From the NCBI GenBank assembly GCA_023391415.1, contig JAEWAY010000033.1, positions 310,001 to 374,000 of the forward strand: DNA of 64,000 nucleotides. Reading direction: 5' to 3'. The stretch comes from Bacteroidota bacterium. Its GTDB lineage: Bacteria; Bacteroidota; Bacteroidia; Cytophagales; Cytophagaceae. The first letter of the stretch is position 1. Each line of letters begins with the position of its first letter. The position numbers and the translations under genes were made by a program. A model generated the notes under the pieces. That model did no database searches and was not told where the DNA came from. It worked only from the letters and a program-made list of their open reading frames with translations. Positions 35,095 through 44,024 of this stretch are shown piece by piece.

Positions 35095-36363
35095 ATGCCA
35101 GACAGGAACAAGGCTCCGGAGTTCAACAAACCGGAAATATTCAAGCTACCCGATGTATCCGCTTGTCATTTGTCCAATGGCGTTCCATACTTTGGTCTCA
35201 CCAATGGCGACCAGGCCGCGGTAAAACTGGAGCTTATCTTTAATGGAGGTCATTTTAACGAGCCTTCTAATGGATTATCCTTTTTTACTTCAAAAATGCT
35301 CACCGCCGGGACCAAAAGCAAAAGCGCCGCCCAAATCGAAGAGACCATCGCCTCATTTGGCGCTTTTATGGAAATCAGCAGCGGCTATGACCAGGTTTCC
35401 ATAACCGTTTATTGTCTGGATAAATTTCTGAGAAACACAGTAGTCCTTCTGGCAGAATTGCTTACAGAATCTATATTCCCGGAGGAAGAGCTCCGAAATC
35501 TAAAAAACATTCAGTCTCAAAACATCCGGGTCAGCAAAGAGAAAACCTCATACCTGGCCTCTGTAGCGTTACGTTCCCGTTTTTTTAAAAATCAACATCC
35601 TTACTCTCGGGTCATTGACGAACATGTAATAAACCATATGGAGCGTGAAGCTATCAGGGCGTACTATCCATCATTGTTTTCACTGGCTAATTGCGCTATT
35701 TTAATCGCCGGAGGCGGGGAAGACTCCTATACCATCGTCGATGAAGTTTTGGGCGCGCTCCCTCTAGTTCCACCCTCACGCGGCGCGTGGCCAAACGAGG
35801 CTGTCTCATTCAACTCAGGGATACTTCATATCGAAAAGGATGGCGCTTTGCAAAGCACCATTCGGCTGGCGTTACCCGCCGTCGGTCTCCGCGATCCGCA
35901 ATATCCGGCCTACGCTCTGCTCAACGAGATATTGGGTGGTTACTTTGGTTCACGCCTTATGAAGAATATACGGGAGGACAAAGGCTATAGCTATGGCATA
36001 CATTCTTCTATCGTCAATCATCTGAACGCGGCTTATATGGTATGTGGTACAGACGTAAATAAGGATGTGCGACAAAACACCATAGATGAAATATACATGG
36101 AGATGGAGCGGCTACGCGGAGAACCCGTTGGCGCGCTCGAACTGGAAACGGTTAAAAACTATATGCTCGGCTCCTATCTGAATTCGCTCAACACGCCCTT
36201 CGCTATTATGGATAAGTATAAGGCTCTGTATTTCCACCGCCTACCGAGCACATATTACGAAGATTTCTATGCCTCAATGAATAAAGTTTCTTCCGATGAT
36301 CTTCAGAATCTTGCTGATCATTTTCTGGACAAAGACGCGGCGCTTCTTGTAAGTGTCGGCTAA
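35095..36363 (+). CDS. M16 peptidase homologue lacking the zinc motif
   Basis: A 422-residue protein with the two-domain M16 fold. In active M16 peptidases an HxxEH zinc motif occurs in a context like G-HxxEHM-GT. At that place this protein has GLSFFTSKMLTAGTKS, so both histidines and the glutamate are missing. The rest of the fold is recognisable: a second-domain segment ALLNEILGGYFGSRLMKNIR and EDKGYSYGIHSS, which in active enzymes binds substrate. It is probably the non-catalytic partner of an active M16 subunit, as in known two-subunit M16B proteases, but no active partner is in the window. It has no obvious signal peptide. It follows porV by 10 bases, so it is co-transcribed with porU-porV. 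Confidence 0.88.
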   Translation: MPDRNKAPEFNKPEIFKLPDVSACHLSNGVPYFGLTNGDQAAVKLELIFNGGHFNEPSNGLSFFTSKMLTAGTKSKSAAQIEETIASFGAFMEISSGYDQVSITVYCLDKFLRNTVVLLAELLTESIFPEEELRNLKNIQSQNIRVSKEKTSYLASVALRSRFFKNQHPYSRVIDEHVINHMEREAIRAYYPSLFSLANCAILIAGGGEDSYTIVDEVLGALPLVPPSRGAWPNEAVSFNSGILHIEKDGALQSTIRLALPAVGLRDPQYPAYALLNEILGGYFGSRLMKNIREDKGYSYGIHSSIVNHLNAAYMVCGTDVNKDVRQNTIDEIYMEMERLRGEPVGALELETVKNYMLGSYLNSLNTPFAIMDKYKALYFHRLPSTYYEDFYASMNKVSSDDLQNLADHFLDKDAALLVSVG

Positions 36364-36512
36364 TTCCATAAGCTAAGCGGCGACCCGGCGAAGAAACAAA
36401 TAGCTAGACAATTTGTCTCCCCTTGTTTCTCAGACAAAGGAAGACCATGCAATCTCTTTCTCAAAATTATTCATCCCGCCAGACTCGCTAACCATCGTAT
36501 CCATAAAAAAAT

Positions 36513-36548
36513 AAAGTCCATCCCTAAAAGAGATGGACTTTTATTTTA
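36513..36548. terminator. Bidirectional terminator between the M16 gene and secDF
   Basis: AAAGTCCATC at 36513-36522 pairs with GATGGACTTT at 36532-36541 around a 9-base loop. T-rich tracts follow on both strands (TTTTATTTT on the plus strand, a run of seven T with one A upstream on the minus strand). It lies between the convergent ends of the two genes. Confidence 0.82.
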
Positions 36549-36575
36549 TGGATGAAAAGCTCCCTAAGCTAAAAA

Positions 36576-39566
36576 TCAGGCGTTGCTTTCCACTTCTTTC
36601 TTGGACGCGACCTGAGGTCTCCAGCTTCCAAAATCAAGAACTATAGGAGCTCCGATATATACGGTGGAGTACGCTCCAAACGTCGCCGCGACAATCATGA
36701 CCAGAGAGAAACCTCTGAGTATGTCTCCGCCAAAGATGATCAATACGACAACAACAATCAATACGGTCAATGAAGTCACGATAGTTCTGCTAAGAGTATC
36801 GTTCAAAGCGCGGTTCATGAGCGTATCGTCCCTCTCGCGGGTAGACAGTTCCTGAGCCTCGCGGATCCGGTCAAACACGACAATCTTATCATTGATAGAG
36901 TAAGCGATCAAGGTAAGCATCGCCGCGATAAAAATCTGGTCGACCTCGATGCTCATACCCAAAGCTGTCGCGATTCCATACACGGCGATCGCTACAAGTA
37001 CGTCATGCGTAAGAGCGATCAGGGTGCCGAGTCCAAACTGCCAGTTTCTAAACCGAATGAAAATATAGAAAAACAGCACAAGCAGCGATATGACAATCGA
37101 TATTATGGAAGCGCTTAAAATATCGCTGGCGACAGTCGCCCCTACTTTTTCCGAACCAATAATTCTTGGGTTCACGGAAGCGTAGTTTTCCAAACCTTTT
37201 TCAAGCGCCGCCTTTACTTCTTCATCCGCCTGGTTGGATTCATCCTCACTATGATAGCTTGTCGTCACCTTAAGGGTCCGGTTGTCGCCATAAGTTTTTA
37301 CTTCCGTACCCTCATTGTTAAAATAAGGAAGAAGTTCTGACTTAACATCAGCGGCGGGCAAAGCCTCGTCAAATTGAACGACGTACGAACGACCTCCTTT
37401 GAAATCGACACCAACGTTTAAGCCATTGACCATAATCGCGATCAATCCTATAAGGATAAACGCGCATGAGAATACATAGGCCTTCTTTCTCGCCCCGATA
37501 AAGTTGTAATTTAATTTACCGACAAAGAGCCTTCTTGAAATAAAGGTATCAAACGACTTTTCAGTAATTTGTTTCTTTCTGGCCATCCATTCGATAATAA
37601 TTCTTGAAATATAGATCGCGCTAAGGAAGGAAGTCAATATACCGATAATCAATACAGTGGCGAATCCTTGTACTGGTCCTGAACCCACCCAGGCCAGGAT
37701 GATACCGACCAGTATTGTCGTAAGGTTGGCGTCAAAGATCGCGCTAAACGCCTTCTGATAGCCTTCCTTAATGGCGATTTCGAGCTTATGCCCTTTACGC
37801 AACTCTTCTCTTATACGCTCGAAGATCAACACGTTGGCGTCAACCGCCATACCAATCGTCAGTACGATACCGGCGATTCCAGGCAAAGTGAGGGCGGCGT
37901 GCAACTGAGCCAGGATACCAAGCACAAAGAAGATGTTAAAGATCAGCGCGAAGTTGGCGACCATACCACCCATGCTGTAATAGGCCACCATAAATATAAT
38001 GACCAGCACAAGGCCCGCTACGGAAGATTTAAGCCCTTGGGAAATCGCTTCCTTACCCAAGGAGGGACCAATGATTCCTTCTTCCACGATTCTTGCCGGC
38101 GCCGGCAATTTACCCGCTTTCAATACATTCGCGAGGTCCTTCGCTTCCTCTTCTGTAAAGCTTCCCGATATGGAAGAAGATCCATTAGGAATCTCTTCGT
38201 TTACGGAAGGAGCGGAGTACACCGTATTATCCAGAACAATCGCGATCCTGTTGCGATTTTGTGGAGTACTGGTTTCTACAGCCTTGCGGGTCATGTTTCT
38301 CCACGCTTTCGCTCCAGCCGCGTTCATCGACATGCTTATCTCATACCCCCTGCCGTTTGCCGCGAAATCCGCTCGGGCGTCTGTAATTACTTCTCCGGTA
38401 AGAGGCGCTTTGCCAAGTCTTCCTCGTTTTACAGGAACAAGCTCCAGCGCGTTCTGCCTTCCTCCACTCTTTTCCCATAGCAATGACATGTTTGAAGGAA
38501 TCATAGCCCGCACTTTTGGATCCGCCAGCAACGCGTTGATGGTCGCTGTATCTTCAGCTCTATACGCCAACTGTCCAAACTGCTGCAAATTCTGTCCTAT
38601 AGCCAGTGAAATCAACTTAGACACTTCTTCATCAAGAGAATCCGCTTCCGCGAGGCCCTCTACCCGCTTTTGAGTAGTATCTACTATTTTCTCCCCGGTA
38701 AGCGGGTCGATTTGCTCCTCAACAACTTCGGACTTCGATTCAACATCGCCCGCGTGCTGGGATTTTTCCATCTTCTGCTTGCTCACCAGATAGTTATTGA
38801 CCTGGACAATAACTGGCTGCACATCCTGAAACTGGTATACTTCCAAAAACTCAAGCTGCGCGACTCCTTGCAACAGCTTTCTTACCCTTTCTGGATTATC
38901 AGCTCCGGGTAGTTCAACCTGAATACGGCCAGTGCCCTGGATTCGCTGAATATTGGGACTGGTAACACCAAACTTGTCAATCCTCGTACGAAGAATTTGA
39001 AAGGTCCTGTCAATCGCCTGATCGACTTCGCCTTCGACATATTTTCTCACCTCCTGGTCGGACGATTTCGGATTGATAAAATCCTTGTTCGAATAGTTGG
39101 CGAAAATAGAAGCGAGCGATCGGCCAGGAGCGACCTCGTTAAACGCCCTGTAAAAAAGCGTGGTAAATTTTTCCGGGCTGTTTCGCTGCATTTTCTGAGC
39201 CATTTCAAGGGCCTCCCTGAACGACGCGTCCTGGTTATTGCCCGCCAGGCCCTTCAATATGTCCACTGGAGAAACCTCAAGAGTAACGTGCATTCCGCCC
39301 TGAAGGTCAAGACCCAGGTTAAGGCCGTTTTGCTTTACCTCCTTATAGGTATATTCCTTTATCCCAAGGAAATTATATACCGGCTTATTGTATACGGAGT
39401 CAAGATAGTGTTGCTTTCTGGCAAAATCGATTTGACCAGATTCGTTGGTGGCGTACTCCGTCGCCGTCTGTCTTACGCTACGATCTACCAGTGAAAAGGA
39501 AACAAAGTAGAGGCAGATAGCCGTAAGAATTACCGTCAGGAAAATAATCCCGTTTTTACTAAACAT
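36576..39566 (-). CDS. secDF: Protein-export membrane protein SecDF (fused SecD-SecF)
   Basis: A 996-residue fusion of SecD and SecF. These use the proton-motive force to pull preproteins through SecYEG. The SecD half has an N-terminal helix, the periplasmic signature LNLGLDLQGGMHVTLEV and a large P1 domain, followed by transmembrane segments with IAGIVLTIGMAVDANVLIFE, the conserved SecD motif. The SecF half begins with FVGKLNYNFIGARKKAYVFS and contains LNVGVDFKGGRSYVVQF and LIAYSINDKIVVFDRIRE. Fused SecDF is usual in Bacteroidota. Length and motif order are normal. It is transcribed on its own, with a bidirectional terminator downstream. Confidence 0.96.
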   Translation of the reverse strand: MFSKNGIIFLTVILTAICLYFVSFSLVDRSVRQTATEYATNESGQIDFARKQHYLDSVYNKPVYNFLGIKEYTYKEVKQNGLNLGLDLQGGMHVTLEVSPVDILKGLAGNNQDASFREALEMAQKMQRNSPEKFTTLFYRAFNEVAPGRSLASIFANYSNKDFINPKSSDQEVRKYVEGEVDQAIDRTFQILRTRIDKFGVTSPNIQRIQGTGRIQVELPGADNPERVRKLLQGVAQLEFLEVYQFQDVQPVIVQVNNYLVSKQKMEKSQHAGDVESKSEVVEEQIDPLTGEKIVDTTQKRVEGLAEADSLDEEVSKLISLAIGQNLQQFGQLAYRAEDTATINALLADPKVRAMIPSNMSLLWEKSGGRQNALELVPVKRGRLGKAPLTGEVITDARADFAANGRGYEISMSMNAAGAKAWRNMTRKAVETSTPQNRNRIAIVLDNTVYSAPSVNEEIPNGSSSISGSFTEEEAKDLANVLKAGKLPAPARIVEEGIIGPSLGKEAISQGLKSSVAGLVLVIIFMVAYYSMGGMVANFALIFNIFFVLGILAQLHAALTLPGIAGIVLTIGMAVDANVLIFERIREELRKGHKLEIAIKEGYQKAFSAIFDANLTTILVGIILAWVGSGPVQGFATVLIIGILTSFLSAIYISRIIIEWMARKKQITEKSFDTFISRRLFVGKLNYNFIGARKKAYVFSCAFILIGLIAIMVNGLNVGVDFKGGRSYVVQFDEALPAADVKSELLPYFNNEGTEVKTYGDNRTLKVTTSYHSEDESNQADEEVKAALEKGLENYASVNPRIIGSEKVGATVASDILSASIISIVISLLVLFFYIFIRFRNWQFGLGTLIALTHDVLVAIAVYGIATALGMSIEVDQIFIAAMLTLIAYSINDKIVVFDRIREAQELSTRERDDTLMNRALNDTLSRTIVTSLTVLIVVVVLIIFGGDILRGFSLVMIVAATFGAYSTVYIGAPIVLDFGSWRPQVASKKEVESNA

Positions 39567-39714
39567 TATTTTACTTGTTAAAAATTATATTACTGTTTTT
39601 TTCAATTCACTTAATAATAGTGAGGATATTATCAACAACTGTATAGCTCCTCGTATTTTCTCGCGCGTGAAAATCCGCGTCAGGCTTGAAGATTCATTCA
39701 TCCTCAATAGTCTC

Positions 39715-40065
39715 CTAAGGCGCGTTGACCGATATGATACAGGTAAAAAGTTTTTTAAAACGTGAAGATATTGGAGGGGTATTTCGATAAAAAATACCAG
39801 GACGAAGAAATTCTATCTGAGGAAATTCAATAAGGGACGCGTGCAGGACCGGAATCTGAAAATGGATAATTGGCAGGATCGCCTCCACCGAAAATTCCCT
39901 GATTTCGGCCTTTTTTTCGGGTCCATTATTGCTTTCCTTTTCTTTTTGTTCTTTTTTTGGCGTATTATTATCAACATATTCCGTTGACGAATAAGAAGCG
40001 AAAAGGATCAAAGCGACCAGAAGCAGACAAAAAACATTCCTGATATGAGCTTTGCTTTCTTTCAT
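39715..40065 (-). CDS. Small membrane-anchored or secreted protein of unknown function
   Basis: A 116-residue protein with a signal-anchor-like stretch at about 9-25 (VFCLLLVALILFASYSS). A very charged low-complexity segment (PKKEQKEKES) and a hydrophobic, Pro- and Phe-rich second half follow, ending in FTCIISVNAP. The NAP-type ending resembles small Cytophagales proteins that I recall, but I cannot name a family. The gene is on the minus strand between secDF and the divergent ppa. Its function is unknown. It could instead be a spurious frame, although the signal and the clear start make it plausible. Confidence 0.65.
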   Translation of the reverse strand: MKESKAHIRNVFCLLLVALILFASYSSTEYVDNNTPKKEQKEKESNNGPEKKAEIREFSVEAILPIIHFQIPVLHASLIEFPQIEFLRPGIFYRNTPPISSRFKKLFTCIISVNAP

Positions 40066-40211
40066 AGTTTGTTAGCTGCCAAAATTAGATATAAATTTTC
40101 ATAACTGGTACTTTTGGGATAACTAAAATCCCTAAATTCATTAAATTTGGCAAACCTATTTCCCTTATTTCAGTATACATTAAACTTAAACAATAATTTA
40201 ATTCAATTATT

Positions 40212-40763
40212 ATGAACGCGTGGCATGATGTAAGTTTTGGACCTGAGGCGCCTGAGAATGTGCAGGCCATTATTGAGATTCCTAAAAATTCGAAAGCGAA
40301 ATATGAACTTGATAAGGAAAGTGGTTTATTGAAACTGGACAGGGTACTTTTTTCAGCGGTACATTATCCGGCCAATTATGGATTTATCCCCCGTACATAC
40401 TGTGATGACCAGGATCCTCTGGATATACTTGTAATCAGTTCGCTTGAAGTTGTCCCCATGTGCCTTATCGAGGCGAAAGTAATCGGGGTAATGCAAATGA
40501 TCGACGACAACGAGCGGGATGATAAAATTATAGCTGTCGCCAAAAATGACATGTCCGTCAATCACGTAAACGACATCGCCGAGTTGCCTCCTCATACACT
40601 GGTTGAAATGAAACGTTTTTTCGAGGATTATAAAAACCTTGAAAAGAAAGAAGTCGTTGTGAAGCGATTCCTGAATAAGGATGAAGCTTATAAAATTATA
40701 AAAGAAGCGATCGAATTATACACCGTCACATTTCCTGAAAAGGAAAACACAAGGGTTGTCTAA
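40212..40763 (+). CDS. ppa: Inorganic pyrophosphatase, family I
   Basis: A 183-residue soluble enzyme that hydrolyses pyrophosphate and so drives biosynthetic reactions. The metal-binding signature is DDQDPLDILV (three Asp), and the substrate region is NYGFIPRTYC. Lys and Glu residues of the active site appear in the segment EIPKNSKAKYELDKESGLLK. The length is close to that of the E. coli enzyme (about 176). It is convergent with the first of the tandem response regulators, with an 8-base gap and no clear terminator between them. Confidence 0.96.
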   Translation: MNAWHDVSFGPEAPENVQAIIEIPKNSKAKYELDKESGLLKLDRVLFSAVHYPANYGFIPRTYCDDQDPLDILVISSLEVVPMCLIEAKVIGVMQMIDDNERDDKIIAVAKNDMSVNHVNDIAELPPHTLVEMKRFFEDYKNLEKKEVVVKRFLNKDEAYKIIKEAIELYTVTFPEKENTRVV

Positions 40764-40771
40764 TTCTTCTC

Positions 40772-41164
40772 TTATAAAAGAACTTTCCGCAACTTTTCCT
40801 TCGTCAGCGGCTTAGCGATATAACTTTCAACTCCTAGCTTCAGGAGTTGTTTTTTTATATCCTCTGTCAGGAACGCGCTCAACATTACGATTCTGCTTCG
40901 ATGCCGCTGGCTGGAGTTTATCTGGTTAAAAAGTTCCATAAATTCATTCCCCCTCATTTGCGGCATCTGATAGTCGAGCAAAATCAGATCCGGATAATTA
41001 TTATCGTAGGGGGAACAATTTTTACTCAGGTAAAGCAACGCCTCTTCACCGTTAAGAGCCATCCTTACATTGGTAGTGATACCCATACTCTCAAGCAGCC
41101 TCGCGTTGATCGCGTTGTTTATCTTGTCATCATCTACCAGTAGCACACAATTCAACTTCTCCAT
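40772..41164 (-). CDS. Single-domain response regulator, tandem array member 4
   Basis: A 130-residue receiver-only protein. The start at 41164 (MEKLNCVLLVDDDK) was chosen because it aligns with the other members; the frame is open to 41230 but would overlap the stop of the next gene. The acidic pocket is DDD at about 11-13, the phosphoacceptor is Asp64 in LILLDYQMPQMRGNEF, the switch Ser is in IVMLSAFLT, and the Lys is in IAKPLTKEK. The DYQMP turn differs from the DINMP of the others, so its partner surface may differ. There is no output domain. It is the last gene of four tandem paralogues on the minus strand, and no kinase is adjacent. Confidence 0.9.
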   Translation of the reverse strand: MEKLNCVLLVDDDKINNAINARLLESMGITTNVRMALNGEEALLYLSKNCSPYDNNYPDLILLDYQMPQMRGNEFMELFNQINSSQRHRSRIVMLSAFLTEDIKKQLLKLGVESYIAKPLTKEKLRKVLL

Positions 41165-41226
41165 AGGCCTTCCAGTTAACAGGTATCCTATTTCAAAACG
41201 ATCAGCGGCGCGGGATCGTTCCTGAG

Positions 41227-41652
41227 TCAACTGTTAATGCTACGAGCTACTTCGCCAAAATGACGCGCTATGACATCCCTGACCTTTTCCCTGGTAAGAG
41301 GTTTATTAATAAAATCCGTATTCCCCGATCCTTTTAATTTTTCGATATCGGTAACATTGGTTGAAGTGGTAAGAACCACGATAACCACATTTTCCTTATT
41401 GGGAAAATCCAGCAGGCGGAACTCATTGAGAAACTCAAATCCATCCATTACAGGCATATTGATATCAAGGAATATAAGACTGGGGCACGGCTCCGCTTCT
41501 TTAACAGTCTTTTGAATTATGCTGATCGCTTCATAACCATTCAAGGCGATTTTGATATTTTCAGCGACATTCAGCTTACGTAGCAACCGTTCATTGATAA
41601 AGTTTGTTATACTGTCATCCTCAACCAGTAAAATGGAATTCAGTTTACTCAT
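41227..41652 (-). CDS. Single-domain response regulator, tandem array member 3
   Basis: A 141-residue receiver-only protein. It has the acidic pocket LLVEDDSITN, phosphoacceptor Asp63 in LIFLDINMPVMDGFEF, switch Thr in VVLTTSTN and Lys in INKPLTREK. It has a slightly longer C-terminal tail (RHFGEVARSINS) than the other members. Upstream lies a 130-base AT-rich gap, likely with its own promoter, and downstream the next member begins about 60 bases later. It presumably acts as a phosphorylated protein-protein switch. Confidence 0.92.
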   Translation of the reverse strand: MSKLNSILLVEDDSITNFINERLLRKLNVAENIKIALNGYEAISIIQKTVKEAEPCPSLIFLDINMPVMDGFEFLNEFRLLDFPNKENVVIVVLTTSTNVTDIEKLKGSGNTDFINKPLTREKVRDVIARHFGEVARSINS

Positions 41653-41784
41653 TTATTCTTGATTAGAGTATGGTATAATACGTGATTTTTTATAACCGGT
41701 TCATACTATACTTTGTTATAAAAATTAATTTTACACAAAGCCTGGCCTGTATAGGAAAAGAATAGGGGCGGTCTCTTTTTCCTT

Positions 41785-42162
41785 TTATTTCGCCATCAGG
41801 CTTCTAAGCTTTTCACCAGTAAACGGCTTCTCCATTATCTCATAGTATCCAAGCGCGTTAAGGCGTTCTTTCTTTTCCTGATCAATGGCCGCGGTAAGCA
41901 ATATGATTCTGATCGCCTGATCCAGTGTCATTTGTTTAAAGTATTTTAGAAACTCAAGTCCATCCATCTCCGGCATATTGATATCCAGAAAGATAAGATC
42001 CGGACGTTTATTGGCGGGTTCCGCGAGATACGTCAACGCTTCTTCGCCATTTTTGACGGATTTTATAGTATTCGCTATCCCCGTCTTTCTTATATGTCTC
42101 TCCGTAAGATAATTACTAACATAATCATCATCTACCAGAAGAATTGTATCCATTGAAAGCAT
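41785..42162 (-). CDS. Single-domain response regulator, tandem array member 2
   Basis: A 125-residue receiver-only protein. It has the acidic pocket LLVDDDYVSN, phosphoacceptor Asp60 in LIFLDINMPEMDGLEF, switch Thr in IILLTAAIDQ and Lys in IMEKPFTGEK. Met4 (42153) is an alternative start. It ends almost directly after the receiver fold (LRSLMAK), so no output domain can exist. Its sequence around the phosphorylation site is close to that of members 1 and 3, consistent with local duplication. Confidence 0.92.
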   Translation of the reverse strand: MLSMDTILLVDDDYVSNYLTERHIRKTGIANTIKSVKNGEEALTYLAEPANKRPDLIFLDINMPEMDGLEFLKYFKQMTLDQAIRIILLTAAIDQEKKERLNALGYYEIMEKPFTGEKLRSLMAK

Positions 42163-42201
42163 GCGACGCGTTCGGTTAATCCAATATATACAAAAACTAA
42201 C

Positions 42202-42594
42202 CTAGCAGCTATCAAAAAGTTTTAGCAGATTCTGGAGCTTTTCCTCATTGAGTGGTTTGATTATAAAGTCATGGAATCCTATATCTTTCAACAATTCTAT
42301 ATCCTTATGATTGAAAGAAGCGGTATAGATAACAATTCTGGTTTTATTCTTATCCATATTGTATTTGCGGAAGGCCTCGATAAATTCAAAGCCATCCATG
42401 ACAGGCATATTGATATCCAGGAAGATCAGTTCCGGGAACTCCTGAGTTTCATCCCGGAGGTACTTTAGAGCTTCGTCCCCATTTCGGGCGATGGTAATAT
42501 GCTTGCAGATTTTATGCTTGTTTAGAAGGTGATCAGCGATAAAATTGCTTATATAGTCATCATCTATCAGTAGTACATTATTGAATTTATACAT
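42202..42594 (-). CDS. Single-domain response regulator, tandem array member 1
   Basis: A 130-residue receiver-only protein. It has the acidic pocket LLIDDDYISN, phosphoacceptor Asp60 in LIFLDINMPVMDGFEF, switch Thr in IVIYTASFNH and Lys in IIKPLNEEK. It is the first of four tandem genes on the minus strand (gaps of about 40, 130 and 60 bases between them). The order and spacing suggest partly separate promoters. No histidine kinase, phosphodiesterase or motility gene is adjacent. The acyl-CoA-binding protein gene lies just upstream on the same strand. Confidence 0.92.
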   Translation of the reverse strand: MYKFNNVLLIDDDYISNFIADHLLNKHKICKHITIARNGDEALKYLRDETQEFPELIFLDINMPVMDGFEFIEAFRKYNMDKNKTRIVIYTASFNHKDIELLKDIGFHDFIIKPLNEEKLQNLLKLFDSC

Positions 42595-42647
42595 GAATAT
42601 GTTCGAAAAGATTGCCGGAGGTAATAAAAATAGAGGTGGTCCAGAAG

Positions 42648-42899
42648 CTAAAGACTATTCACCAGATCAACATATCGCTTCATCGCTTCTTCTCTGGAAA
42701 GTCCTTTCAGCTTTTCCCAAGCGGCGAACTTGGCGTTGCCGACTATGTCAAACAGATTCGCGGGCTTTTCTCCTTTCGAATCACCTTCCGTCGCCTGCTT
42801 ATAAAGCGCGTACAACGACAATAGATCCTCATTTGACGGACGACTTGGCAAATCACGCGATCTTCGTGTCGCGTCTTCAAAATCCTCTTGTAAACTCAT
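42648..42899 (-). CDS. Acyl-CoA-binding protein
   Basis: An 83-residue four-helix protein that binds long-chain acyl-CoA esters. The family pattern is clear: LYALYKQATEGDSKGEKP (the conserved YKQAT-G), then KFAAWEKLKGLSREEAMKRY, containing the Ala-Trp and Lys positions that grip the CoA part. ACBP is universal in eukaryotes and occurs patchily in bacteria. Here it could buffer acyl-CoA for the fatty acid oxidation operon at 52-58 kb, though they are not adjacent. It lies between the receiver array and mazG on the minus strand. Confidence 0.93.
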   Translation of the reverse strand: MSLQEDFEDATRRSRDLPSRPSNEDLLSLYALYKQATEGDSKGEKPANLFDIVGNAKFAAWEKLKGLSREEAMKRYVDLVNSL

Positions 42900-43068
42900 T
42901 TCGCTATGATTGAAATTAATATCAATGACGTATGAACCAACGCGTCATTTTACATATTTAGTATAAAAAGTACTTATTTTCTGATAAAAATCAAAAAATA
43001 AATCTCGGACTTCAAATCCCCTGATGAAGAAGTCTCGACTACCGGAGCCAAAACAGCGACCAGAGGGT

Positions 43069-43896
43069 CTACATTCCGGACTTCTTCGCCTTTTCCCAAT
43101 AAGCGTCCATTTCCGAAAGAGGCATGGCTGCAAGATCTTTGCCATCCTTTTTCGCCTCAGTTTCCAGATAAGTAAACCGACGGATAAATTTTTTATTTGT
43201 TTTTTCCAGCGCGTCTTCCGGATTGACGCCTATAAAACGGGCGTAATTGACCAGACTAAAAAGCAAATCCCCAAACTCCGATTCGATCTTGTCCTGATCT
43301 CCTCCCATCACTATTTCCTCGCGAAACTCGTCCAGTTCCTCCCGCACTTTTTCCCAGACTTGCTCTTTCTTTTCCCAGTCAAACCCGGAGGCCCTCGCCT
43401 TTTCCTGCACTCTCATCGCTTTTATGAGAGCGGGCAACGACTTTGGCACTCCGCTGAGAATCGTCTTATTCCCTCCTTTTTCCGATTGTTTCAGTTGTTC
43501 CCATTTTTTCTTTACCGATTCTTCATCTTCGGCTTTGGAATCGCCATAGATATGCGGATGACGGTATATAAGTTTCTCGCACAAGCTATTCACGACATCC
43601 TCTATGTCAAAATCATCAGTTTCAGAAGCTATTCGCGCGTAAAAGACAATATGGAGCAATAAATCTCCTAGTTCTTTTTTTACCTCCTGCAGATTTCCTT
43701 CTACAATGCCATCGGATAGTTCATACGTTTCCTCTATAGTCAGGTAGCGAAGGCTATCCATGGTTTGCTTCTTGTCCCAGGGGCACTGCTCTCGCAACTC
43801 ATCCATGATCGTAAGTAGCCTGTCAAAAGCCTCCAGTTTTTTATATCTTCGCGGATCCGTTTCTTTTGTCATATTGATAAATGCAATAGCTGCCAA
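43069..43896 (-). CDS. mazG: Nucleoside triphosphate pyrophosphohydrolase MazG
   Basis: A 275-residue all-helical enzyme that hydrolyses nucleoside triphosphates to monophosphates. Two MazG domains are visible: the first has CPWDKKQTMDSLRYLTIEET and KKELGDLLLHIVFYARI, carrying the EExxE and ExxD metal ligands; the second has EFREEIVMGG and ESEFGDLLFSLVNYARFIGV. The length fits the two-domain E. coli type. Met9 (near 43872, MTKETDPRRYKK) may be the real start. It may cleanse aberrant nucleotides or lower ppGpp. It is transcribed on the minus strand, with a divergent glmM upstream. Confidence 0.95.
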   Translation of the reverse strand: MAAIAFINMTKETDPRRYKKLEAFDRLLTIMDELREQCPWDKKQTMDSLRYLTIEETYELSDGIVEGNLQEVKKELGDLLLHIVFYARIASETDDFDIEDVVNSLCEKLIYRHPHIYGDSKAEDEESVKKKWEQLKQSEKGGNKTILSGVPKSLPALIKAMRVQEKARASGFDWEKKEQVWEKVREELDEFREEIVMGGDQDKIESEFGDLLFSLVNYARFIGVNPEDALEKTNKKFIRRFTYLETEAKKDGKDLAAMPLSEMDAYWEKAKKSGM

Positions 43897-44024
43897 AAAG
43901 TATTTAATATCTAATTTAGCATAAAAATTGAAATACTGTCAAACGGGCTCATAACTAATTGTAGAGCAAAATACAGTTTTTATAAATTCGCGAAACATTC
44001 TAATTCTAAACGAAGGAGTTTATT

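Noticed and set aside
37788..38673. Two long plus-strand frames (230 and 224 codons) inside secDF
   Set aside because: Both lie antisense to conserved SecDF sequence and overlap each other; neither shows a recognisable protein.
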